From Methanobacteriota archaeon (GTDB lineage: Archaea; Thermoplasmatota; Poseidoniia; Poseidoniales; Thalassarchaeaceae): 64,000 nt of DNA. Positions 8,960 to 16,440 of this stretch are shown piece by piece; within the stretch, counting starts at the first letter, position 1; each line of letters starts with the position of its first letter. The translations under genes and the position numbers were made by a program. The stretch is taken from assembly GCA_018654845.1 (NCBI GenBank), contig JABIKU010000035.1, positions 1-64,000 on the forward strand, written 5' to 3'. The notes under the pieces are model-generated. The model searched no databases and was not told the DNA's origin. It saw only the letters and a program-made list of their open reading frames with translations.

Positions 8960-8969
8960 GGAGGTGATG
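8960..8969 (+). promoter_or_regulatory. Strong Shine-Dalgarno for ABCE1
   Basis: GGAGGTGATG lies 2-3 nt before the ATG at 8972. GGAGGTGAT is a full-length match to the 3' end of archaeal 16S rRNA. Most starts in this window lack such a site, so it stands out and fixes the ABCE1 start. Confidence 0.75.
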
Positions 8970-8971
8970 TT

Positions 8972-10750
8972 ATGAGGGTTGCAGTTCTTTTGGAGGATCG
9001 TTGCCAACCCAAGAAATGTAATGATGAGTGTTGGGCATTTTGTCCACCTGTTCGCAATGGAATCGAGTGTATTATCCTGGATGATTCTAGTGGTAAACCA
9101 TTGATTTCTGAACCTCTTTGCATCGGTTGCGGAATCTGTGTCACTAAGTGTCCTTTCGATGCATTGATTATTACAAATTTACCAGAAGAATTGGAAGGCG
9201 AAATGACTCATCGATATGGAGAAAACGGTTTCCGTTTGTTTAGATTACCAACACCTCGTGAAGAACAAGTCGTTGGGATTCTTGGTCCGAATGGAATGGG
9301 AAAATCAACTGCAATCAACCTGCTCTCCGGAACGATTCAACCCAATCTTGGAGACTGGACAATAAATTCAGCAGATTGGATTGATATCATAGAATCGTTT
9401 CCTCGCGGAGAATTACGAGATTACCTTCAGCTGGTCGCCGAAGATGGCGTTACAATCGCTGTGAAACCTCAGTACATCGACAAATTACCGAAAATATTTG
9501 ATGGAGATGCTAGAGAGTTACTCGAAAAGGTCGATGATCGAGGAGAATTACAAGAATATGCCGAGTTATTAGGCATCGACCATATTCTCAATCGTAAAAT
9601 CGGCCAACTATCTGGTGGGGAGTTGCAACGGGTAGCCATATGTGCAACAATGTTGAAAGAAGCAGATGTTTATTTCTTCGACGAACCATCCTCATACCTC
9701 GATATTCACGAGAGAATGAGAATGGTTCGTATCATCCAAGGATTGGCTGAAAAGGGCAAACGTATCCTTGTTGTCGAGCACGACTTAGCTATTCTCGATG
9801 TAATGTGCGATTTACTTCATATCGTTTATGGTGAACGAGCCGCCTATGGAATTTTCACACCTGCGAGATCGACAAGAACTGCGATTAATGCCTATTTAGA
9901 TGGGTTTTTGGTCGAAGAAAATGTCAGAATCAGAGATAAACCAATCCAATTTTTAAGAGGTAGAGTCCGAGGTGAAGAAATTGGTTTGCCAATTCTTGAA
10001 TGGGGGGATATGGAGAAAACACTCGGAGATTTCCATCTCAAAACCGGACAAGGAATGGTACGGAGTGCAGAGGTTGTCGGTGTCGTCGGACCGAATGCAA
10101 CAGGGAAATCCACGATGGTGAAAATGATTGCAGGTGAATTTGAGCCAGATCAAGGATGGTGTACAATGGAAGCTAAAGTATCATACAAACCACAACATGT
10201 TGCTACCGATTTTAATGGAACTGTCGAAGAATGGCTGATGACAGAAATCGGCACCAAATGGACGAGCGGAGAATTCCGAACTCAAGTAATTCGACCCTTA
10301 CAGGTTGACAAATTGCTCGAACACCGAGCGAAGAAACTATCTGGTGGGGAATTACAAGCAGTAAGTATTGCGATTTGCCTTGGTCGAGATGCAGATATTT
10401 ACCTGTTAGATGAGCCAAGTGCTCATCTTGATGCTAATGCGCGTATGGAAGCTGCTAAAGCGATTCGAAGAACGATGGAAAGTAATGAAAAGGCTGCGAT
10501 GGTTATCGACCATGACATATATTTCATTGATATTGTCAGTGATTCTCTTCTCGTCTTCGACGGCATAGGTGGAAAACACGGCAATGCCGTCGGTCCTCTA
10601 TCTCTGCGAAAGGGAATGAACAAATTCCTCAGCGACGTAGATGTAACTTTCCGGCGAGATCATGAATCACATCGGCCTAGAATCAATAAACAAAATAGTC
10701 GCAAAGATCGTGAACAAAAAGCAGCTGGTGAATACTTCTACGCAGAATGA
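8972..10750 (+). CDS. abce1: ABCE1/Rli1 ribosome-recycling ATPase
   Basis: 592 aa, the normal length. The N-terminus carries eight cysteines for two 4Fe-4S clusters (RCQPKKCNDECWAFCP and CIGCGICVTKCPFDAL). NBD1 has Walker A GPNGMGKST, signature LSGGELQR and Walker B VYFFDEPSSYLD. NBD2 has GPNATGKST, LSGGELQA and IYLLDEPSAHLD. ABCE1 splits ribosomes after termination with aRF1/Pelota and acts in the cytosol. It is essential and universal in archaea and eukaryotes. A strong Shine-Dalgarno fixes the start. It lies 68 nt after hpnD and 43 nt before grpE on the same strand. Confidence 0.98.
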   Translation: MRVAVLLEDRCQPKKCNDECWAFCPPVRNGIECIILDDSSGKPLISEPLCIGCGICVTKCPFDALIITNLPEELEGEMTHRYGENGFRLFRLPTPREEQVVGILGPNGMGKSTAINLLSGTIQPNLGDWTINSADWIDIIESFPRGELRDYLQLVAEDGVTIAVKPQYIDKLPKIFDGDARELLEKVDDRGELQEYAELLGIDHILNRKIGQLSGGELQRVAICATMLKEADVYFFDEPSSYLDIHERMRMVRIIQGLAEKGKRILVVEHDLAILDVMCDLLHIVYGERAAYGIFTPARSTRTAINAYLDGFLVEENVRIRDKPIQFLRGRVRGEEIGLPILEWGDMEKTLGDFHLKTGQGMVRSAEVVGVVGPNATGKSTMVKMIAGEFEPDQGWCTMEAKVSYKPQHVATDFNGTVEEWLMTEIGTKWTSGEFRTQVIRPLQVDKLLEHRAKKLSGGELQAVSIAICLGRDADIYLLDEPSAHLDANARMEAAKAIRRTMESNEKAAMVIDHDIYFIDIVSDSLLVFDGIGGKHGNAVGPLSLRKGMNKFLSDVDVTFRRDHESHRPRINKQNSRKDREQKAAGEYFYAE

Positions 10751-10793
10751 GAACAACCGTTGGATTCTTGAATGAGGCTTTTGACGAAACACT

Positions 10794-11333
10794 GTGTCAG
10801 ATACCGAGGATGAGGTCCATTCAGAGCCAGAACCGGAGTCAGATGAGATGACTGACGACAATATTATCGAAGAAAATGAAATCATCGACCCGATTGCCGT
10901 CCTCGAAGAACAAATTGCAGAATTAGAAAAAGAATTACAATATAGAGCTGCAGAAATTTCCAATGTTCGACAGCGAGGAGCTCGTGATAGATCTGAAATT
11001 CTCAAATTTCGCAGCGTGAAACTTGCTACTAATATTCTCCCAGTCCTCGATGGACTTGAAAAAGCTCTTAATTCCTCTAACAGCGACTCAGAATCATTAA
11101 TTGAAGGAGTCAGAATGACCCTAAATGCCCTAAAATCGACATTAGAATCGGAAGGTGTTGTCAAGGTTGAAGCCAAAGGGAAGATTTTCAATCCTTCAAC
11201 TATGGAAGCAATCGCCACCATCCCAGCACCAAAAGGTACCGAACTAGGTACAGTTATCGAAGTAATAGAAGAAGGGTATACCCTCCATGAGAGGGTCCTT
11301 CGGCCAGCCAAAGTAATAGTTTCGGGAAATTAA
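10794..11333 (+). CDS. grpE: GrpE nucleotide-exchange factor
   Basis: 179 aa from GTG 10794 (VSDTEDEV). An acidic N-terminus leads into a long coiled coil (about 40-85; VLEEQIAELEKELQYRAAEISNVRQR), then the GrpE signature FRSVKLATNILPVLDGLEKAL and the C-terminal beta domain (HERVLRPAKVIVS). GrpE drives ADP release from DnaK. No dnaK or dnaJ is adjacent, so the chaperone partners must lie elsewhere. DnaK systems in mesophilic archaea are thought to have come from bacteria. It follows ABCE1 by 43 nt and could share its transcript. Confidence 0.93.
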   Translation: MSDTEDEVHSEPEPESDEMTDDNIIEENEIIDPIAVLEEQIAELEKELQYRAAEISNVRQRGARDRSEILKFRSVKLATNILPVLDGLEKALNSSNSDSESLIEGVRMTLNALKSTLESEGVVKVEAKGKIFNPSTMEAIATIPAPKGTELGTVIEVIEEGYTLHERVLRPAKVIVSGN

Positions 11334-11356
11334 TTACTGACTTCTTTCCATAAGTA

Positions 11357-11366
11357 GTTAATAATT
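11357..11366 (+). promoter_or_regulatory. TATA-like box for the lipoprotein esterase
   Basis: GTTAATAATT is centred 26 nt before ATG 11388, the spacing expected for a leaderless archaeal transcript. Called by eye. Confidence 0.35.
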
Positions 11367-11387
11367 CAATTAGACTCGCCTAAGGTA

Positions 11388-12662
11388 ATGGCTTCAACTT
11401 CAAATATTATTTTATCATTCTTAATGGTTTTTTCAATGCTAATGGCTGGATGCACTGGTGAAGAAATTGCCGAGCCAGAAGACATTGTCGGTTGTATGGA
11501 TAATCAAGCGATAAATTATGATCCTGACGCGACAGTTGAGATAACCGACACATGTGAGTACGCCGATTCAGATAATGATGGAATTCGAGACATCGACGAA
11601 ATTCTCGGTTGTATGGATTCTGCAGCGACAAATTTCGATTCCCTCGCGACCGATGATGATGGATCTTGCCTAATTCCATGGGAATCTGAATATGGAGTCA
11701 ATTGGGTGCAGCAATTCCCCGGAGGAGATTGTGAATGTGCAGATGGTACAGAGTGGTTCTTTTGGTCTAGAGATGCTGACCCAAGCAAAGTATTACTGTA
11801 TTTTGAAGGTGGTGGAGCTTGCTTTGAGGATTCAGGTTGCAAATTCCAGGGTGGTACTTTCAAAACATCAATTTCTTCAGATGGTCCTGCAGATGGTTCA
11901 GTATTTAACTCAGATTTTGGTGGAGTATCTAACCTCAGAAACCCAGCAAATCCCTTCGCAGATTGGTCGATTGTTTACGTCCCGTATTGCACAGGTGATA
12001 TCCACTTAGGTAATGCTGTCACTGAATATGCATATGCGGAAGTAAACCATAGCGGCCACAATAACGCCCAAGCAGCATACAATTTTTTGACCTCACACTA
12101 TACTGATGCGAGTAAAATTTTCGTAACAGGTTCTAGTGCTGGTTCATTCCCAGCTCCATTCTACGGTATCCTCGCATCAAATTCTTACCCAGATGCCGAA
12201 ATTACTGTTTTCAACGATGGAAGTGGCGGTGTGTACACAAATGGAACTTACGACATAGTCAGCAATTGGAATTTAAATGAAACGATGAGTGACTTCTTAT
12301 CTGAATATCAGGATTTCAATTTCTTTGACAGTGCGGATATGGTGATTCAAACTTGGAACCATGATAATTTTATTAGGTTTGGAAGATATGATAATACTGA
12401 AGATAATACAATGAAATATTTCAATGCATTACTCGGAAACGACGTACAGGTCACTTACTCAAGCCAAATCTTTGCCAGTGAGCAAAAGATTGAGGACGCT
12501 GGAATTGATGTGTCTGGATATATTGCTCCAGGACCTGATCACACGATTTTGGGGTCTGACAGGTTCTATACCCTAGAAGTAGAAGGAGTTCTGTTCGTAG
12601 ATTGGTTTACCGCTTTTGTAAACGGTGAGAATATTGACGATGTTCATTGTACTAATTGTTGA
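11388..12662 (+). CDS. Lipoprotein alpha/beta-hydrolase, pectin acetylesterase/Notum-like
   Basis: 424 aa. A signal peptide ends in the lipobox LMAGC, with Cys22 the probable lipidated residue, so the protein is exported and membrane-anchored. Two copies of a GCMDxxAxN(Y/F)DxxAT...C module follow (about 35-56 and 74-94), an Asp-rich disulfide-type repeat I associate with marine surface proteins. The catalytic domain has VLLYFEGGGACFEDSGC (oxyanion region), VYVPYCTGD, the nucleophile elbow GSSAG with Ser250, and GPDHTIL with a candidate catalytic His. These match pectin acetylesterase/Notum-type carboxylesterases. Substrate is unknown; an O-acylated polysaccharide is a reasonable guess. nadM converges 5 nt downstream. 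Confidence 0.72.
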   Translation: MASTSNIILSFLMVFSMLMAGCTGEEIAEPEDIVGCMDNQAINYDPDATVEITDTCEYADSDNDGIRDIDEILGCMDSAATNFDSLATDDDGSCLIPWESEYGVNWVQQFPGGDCECADGTEWFFWSRDADPSKVLLYFEGGGACFEDSGCKFQGGTFKTSISSDGPADGSVFNSDFGGVSNLRNPANPFADWSIVYVPYCTGDIHLGNAVTEYAYAEVNHSGHNNAQAAYNFLTSHYTDASKIFVTGSSAGSFPAPFYGILASNSYPDAEITVFNDGSGGVYTNGTYDIVSNWNLNETMSDFLSEYQDFNFFDSADMVIQTWNHDNFIRFGRYDNTEDNTMKYFNALLGNDVQVTYSSQIFASEQKIEDAGIDVSGYIAPGPDHTILGSDRFYTLEVEGVLFVDWFTAFVNGENIDDVHCTNC

Positions 12663-12667
12663 TTAGA

Positions 12668-13282
12668 TTAACCAACTGGCTCTCCACCGTCTCCCAAGAA
12701 TGCAAGGCGCCTGAGACCATCAATTTCGATTAAATGACTCACAACAGATTTTGGTATCGATGGAGATAAAACCATCAAAATAGCATCAGAATCAGTTACC
12801 GTTGACATCATCATTGCAGTACCACGAACTCTCCAACCTTCATATTGATCCCTTGCTTCTAAAGCGGTCAATTCAACTTGCCATCCTGCGGTTTCATACA
12901 AATTCGCACTAGCCACATCACTGGTGAAAAAGACTCCAGCATTACCGTGGTATTGCGAAGCGTGTTCAACCCAATTTGATGGGTCATCAATATCGGGAAT
13001 TGCAATAATTTCAGCAGAATCAATTCCCGCCGAATCAAGCCAAATCTGAATCATCTCTACTCGCTCTTCCCATGACCATGGATTTGTCATACTTTGAGAC
13101 CTATTCGAAGAACCAATAGCGATAATTAATTTGTTAGTAGGCAAATTTTTGCATCTCCAATTTTCAGCCGCCTCGACCATAAGTGCATGACCACGGTGAA
13201 ATGGCTGAAATCGTCCTAAGACTACTACTCCGGGTTCCCTTCCCCGCTCCGGTGGCACTGGGATTAATGGCAACTCTGTCAA
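12668..13282 (-). CDS. nadM: Nicotinamide-nucleotide adenylyltransferase, archaeal type
   Basis: 204 aa. The nucleotidyltransferase signature GRFQPFHRGHALM (HxGH) is followed by IIAIGSSNRSQSMTNPWSWEER, which matches the archaeal NadM pattern (IGSAQ.SHT.NPF..GER), and the C-terminal region VRGTAMM. It joins NMN and ATP to NAD+. The start appears to be TTG 13282, which overlaps the TGA of the upstream gene (TTGA). No ATG lies before the HxGH motif. A C-terminal tail of ~30 residues goes beyond the shortest family members. nadE is also in this window at 38-39 kb. Confidence 0.9.
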   Translation of the reverse strand: MTELPLIPVPPERGREPGVVVLGRFQPFHRGHALMVEAAENWRCKNLPTNKLIIAIGSSNRSQSMTNPWSWEERVEMIQIWLDSAGIDSAEIIAIPDIDDPSNWVEHASQYHGNAGVFFTSDVASANLYETAGWQVELTALEARDQYEGWRVRGTAMMMSTVTDSDAILMVLSPSIPKSVVSHLIEIDGLRRLAFLGDGGEPVG

Positions 13283-13962
13283 CGATTCACCGCCATATGT
13301 TCTGCCATAGAAAGTTTGTCAAATTTCCATAATAGAGAATTTAAGAATTCGCGGCCAATCAAAAGAGAATTTTTCTCATTCTGGACTGATTTCAAAAATT
13401 CATGTAAGGATTCTGCTGCGAGACGATGTGCCGCCATTGTCGGTAATATTCTAGGATCTTTCGAAGGTTCCATCGTCTCACCCAACTTCTCCCTTCGACC
13501 CATCCAATCAAGAATTACTGATTCGGAATACTCGCTGGAGACTAAATCCATCAATTTTAAAGAAAATTCCGACCAAATTGAATATTCTAAGAATTCATCA
13601 ACATCTTCGATTTTACGCCCAATTATTGGCTCAACATACAAAAATAATCTAGCGTCCCAACAACGCCATTCACTGTATGAACACCACCTAGCAAATAGAA
13701 TTGCCAGCTCAGAGATTCGCTCTATATTCATCGTCTGATCCTCTAAGGGAATGTCTAGAGAAAAATCTTGATTAGAGTCGAACCATTCAAGAATTTCACC
13801 CTCTAAATCAACATCAAATTCCCGATGGAAGTTTTCATTAATAATTGGGCGAAAGCCCCTTAAACTTCGTGTTTTCATTCCTTCAAATATCTTCAAAAGA
13901 GGTTTTTGACAAAGAAGAAAATACGATTCTCTTTCAACCAAGTAAAGCAAAATATCCGCCAC
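13279..13962 (-). CDS. Hypothetical protein, translationally coupled to nadM
   Basis: 227 aa, not recognised. It is predicted soluble and mostly helical, rich in Trp, Glu and Leu (ELAILFARWCSYSEWRCWDARLF). No signal peptide, membrane segment or metal-binding cluster is visible. The GTG start at 13962 follows a G-rich stretch (GGGGGG) that may act as a Shine-Dalgarno. Its TGA overlaps the nadM TTG start by 2 nt, so the two are very likely co-translated. A link to NAD metabolism is only a contextual guess. Confidence 0.6.
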   Translation of the reverse strand: MADILLYLVERESYFLLCQKPLLKIFEGMKTRSLRGFRPIINENFHREFDVDLEGEILEWFDSNQDFSLDIPLEDQTMNIERISELAILFARWCSYSEWRCWDARLFLYVEPIIGRKIEDVDEFLEYSIWSEFSLKLMDLVSSEYSESVILDWMGRREKLGETMEPSKDPRILPTMAAHRLAAESLHEFLKSVQNEKNSLLIGREFLNSLLWKFDKLSMAEHMAVNR

Positions 13963-14006
13963 TTCATCCCCCCCTTGACAGCCTCTAGTAAACCGACCTC
14001 GATTAA

Positions 14007-14378
14007 CTAACTGATTATTCCCTCATCAACCCAAGTATGTAGACAATCTTGCAATAATTTTGGCAAATGTTCGATGGCAGGATCATCTTCTGAAAAGAAG
14101 CGCAAAGTACACTTTCCAGTTTTATGCTTCAGTAAGGACTCTGGCATCGAAAAAACTAGATGAGGATTTCTGTAAAGTGGATTTAGATAAATTGAAACAT
14201 GCGTTTTTTGAATGCAAATTGCAAGAAATGATTCAAACTGACTCTTAGTATAATATTTCACCAATTTGTAATATCCCAAATCCTCTCTCATCAAGTCTAG
14301 AGGGCCTTCTAATTCCTTCGCGATTTTCTTCAGCACTTCCCAGAGCGGAAGCAAAGCGGGATTCTTGACCCAATCCAT
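14007..14378 (-). CDS. Small conserved-looking protein, possibly DUF1801/YdhG-like
   Basis: 123 aa. A helical start (LWEVLKKIAKELEGPL) leads into beta strands (AICIQKTHVSIYLNPLY), then LLKHKTGKCTLRFF and a helical end. The order beta-x-IYLNPLY-helix-GK(S/C)x-F resembles small DUF1801-type folds, but I cannot confirm it. It shares a strand with the next gene (44-nt gap). ATATAC about 20 nt upstream of the ATG is a possible TATA box. It diverges from the DRG GTPase across 123 nt. Confidence 0.5.
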   Translation of the reverse strand: MDWVKNPALLPLWEVLKKIAKELEGPLDLMREDLGYYKLVKYYTKSQFESFLAICIQKTHVSIYLNPLYRNPHLVFSMPESLLKHKTGKCTLRFFSEDDPAIEHLPKLLQDCLHTWVDEGIIS

Positions 14379-14501
14379 AATCCGGTCGAGAGAGTATATT
14401 GGATAGAACGCTTCCCACTGTTCAGTGTCTTAAGTTGCATCGGATTGAAGAACTGGGGGCTCGGCGCCAAACCAATAACAACCGATGTGGGTGGGACTTG
14501 A

Positions 14502-15617
14502 ATGGCGACAATCGAGGAGCAAATCAAAGTCCTTGAAGAAGAGATTACCAAAACAAAATCCAATAAAGCAACACAAGGTCATCTGGGTAAGATTAAGGCG
14601 AAAATTGCAGCTCTCCGCGAACGTAAGGAGAAGGCAAACGCCCACGCAAAAGCTAGCGGAGGAGGTCATGGATTTGAAGTCAAAAAATCGGGCGATGCTT
14701 CGGTGGCATTGGTTGGATTTCCGAGCGTTGGAAAATCTAGTCTAATCTCTCAATTGACAGATGTGAAATCAGAAACTGGTGACTTCGCCTTTACCACACT
14801 AACATGCATACCCGGTTTAATGGAACATCGTGGTGCGAAAATTCAGATTCTTGATTTACCTGGACTAATCAAAGGTGCTGCAGATGGCAAAGGAAGAGGA
14901 AGAGAAATTCTCAATGTCATCCGTGGATCAGACATGGTTCTTTACGTTCTGGATCCATTCCAGGGCTCACACTTTGATATCCTCGACCATGAATTATGGA
15001 AGGCTGGATTACGATTGAACCAACCTGTACCTCAAGTATTCATCACCAGAACTAGCCGAGGAGGTATTGTAGTTCGCAGCACGGTTGAGCAGACAAATTT
15101 AACAACAGAAGAAATCCAATCAATTGTACGAACCTTCGGCATAGTTTCGGCAACTGTCACATTGCGTACCAATGTTACCGATGACCATATCGTCGATACA
15201 TTGGCCGGTAATCGAATCTACAACAACGCTGTAATCGTCATTAACAAAATAGATTTAGCCAATGAAGAAGAATTGCAAAAAACTAGGAACGTAATACCTA
15301 GTGGTTGGCCTATCCTTGAGGTTTCAGCAAAGACTGGACAAGGAATAGGCGGCATGAAAGATTTCATTTTCGAAAATTTACACTTCATGTCGATATTTCT
15401 CAAACCTCAAGGTCAAGAAGCAGATTTGATAGAACCTCTTATTGTCAAAGATACATCCACTGTACGCGATGTATGTGCGAAATTGCATAGAGATTTTGTT
15501 AGAAAATATCGTTATGCTCGTGTCAAGGGACCGAGTGCTAAATTTGATTGGCAACGAGTGGGTTTGGACCACCAATTGAAAGATGGTGATATTCTTTCAA
15601 TAATTCTTAGAAGATAA
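14502..15617 (+). CDS. DRG-family GTPase (OBG/DRG) with TGS domain
   Basis: 371 aa, typical of Drg/Rbg proteins. A basic helical N-terminus (1-55) precedes the G domain: G1 GFPSVGKSS, G2 region around FTTLTCIPG, G3 DLPGLIKGA, G4 NKID and G5 EVSAKTGQG. An S5D2L-type insertion lies between G3 and G4. The C-terminal TGS domain (about 300-371) ends VGLDHQLKDGDILSII. DRG GTPases associate with ribosomes and are conserved in archaea and eukaryotes. ATG 14502 gives the family N-terminus. tatC follows 55 nt downstream on the same strand. Confidence 0.95.
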   Translation: MATIEEQIKVLEEEITKTKSNKATQGHLGKIKAKIAALRERKEKANAHAKASGGGHGFEVKKSGDASVALVGFPSVGKSSLISQLTDVKSETGDFAFTTLTCIPGLMEHRGAKIQILDLPGLIKGAADGKGRGREILNVIRGSDMVLYVLDPFQGSHFDILDHELWKAGLRLNQPVPQVFITRTSRGGIVVRSTVEQTNLTTEEIQSIVRTFGIVSATVTLRTNVTDDHIVDTLAGNRIYNNAVIVINKIDLANEEELQKTRNVIPSGWPILEVSAKTGQGIGGMKDFIFENLHFMSIFLKPQGQEADLIEPLIVKDTSTVRDVCAKLHRDFVRKYRYARVKGPSAKFDWQRVGLDHQLKDGDILSIILRR

Positions 15618-15672
15618 TATTCACAGATTTACCCTTACGATGTATTGAGGAATAGTAAGTGTTCCGAGCCTC

Positions 15673-16434
15673 ATGGGCAATGATGGCGGCGAGCTCTTTT
15701 CTCGAGCGGATATCGTTGGTTTAATCGGACATTTTCAGTCGAGAGCAAAACTGATTTTGTTAATGTTTTTTATCGGATTTATCGGTGGTTACCCAGGGGC
15801 TGGCGAGGCAATAACTTGGTTATTACAAGCAGATGGTTTTCTTCCAGAAGGAGTTCAAGTCATCATATTACAACCGATGGAAATAGTACTATTGCAACTG
15901 AGAATCGCGACTCAGATTGGTTTTTCTCTCGCATTTATTACAATCATTTGCGATTTAGGGTGGAATGGAAGAACGATATTAGCTAAGGCGCGAAGAAACG
16001 CAAAAGAAATTGAAATTTCTAGATTCAAACCACTCATTCAGGTAATTATTGCGATCTTCATTCTTGGATTACTAGGGGCACTATATGCAAAAGAAATTTT
16101 AATTCCGATGTTACTAGATTATTTGGCAGCGGATGCTGCCTCATCGGGATTGTCAAATACTTGGCAATTACAATCTTGGATTGGATTTATTGTAGGGCTA
16201 TTTTTTGGGTCAATAATCGGCTTTCAAGTTCCAATTCTTGTCATACTCCTTCTGAGAGCCGGCTTGATTGAGCATCAAACGATTATTGAGAATAGAGGAC
16301 TGTTTTGGTTCAGTGCACTTTTTCTTGGCGCAATGCTTTCACCACCTGACCCGCTCTCGTTATTCCTTGTCGGCGGTCCAATTTTGATTCTTATAGAACT
16401 TGCATTATTGTCGGAAAAATATTTCCAAAAATAA
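15673..16434 (+). CDS. tatC: Twin-arginine translocase subunit TatC
   Basis: 253 aa with about six membrane segments. The signature near the last helices, AMLSPPDPLSLFLVGGPILILIELALL, matches the TatC pattern (TPPDPxSQ...P...YE). LQPMEIVLLQLRIA corresponds to the SPTE(A)F segment. The N-terminal HLxELRxR motif is reduced to HFQSRAKL, so the signal-recognition Glu is not obvious. TatC recognises twin-Arg signal peptides and moves folded proteins across the membrane. No tatA or tatB is adjacent. The stop is 6 nt from the convergent transporter gene. Confidence 0.85.
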   Translation: MGNDGGELFSRADIVGLIGHFQSRAKLILLMFFIGFIGGYPGAGEAITWLLQADGFLPEGVQVIILQPMEIVLLQLRIATQIGFSLAFITIICDLGWNGRTILAKARRNAKEIEISRFKPLIQVIIAIFILGLLGALYAKEILIPMLLDYLAADAASSGLSNTWQLQSWIGFIVGLFFGSIIGFQVPILVILLLRAGLIEHQTIIENRGLFWFSALFLGAMLSPPDPLSLFLVGGPILILIELALLSEKYFQK

Positions 16435-16440
16435 CCGATC

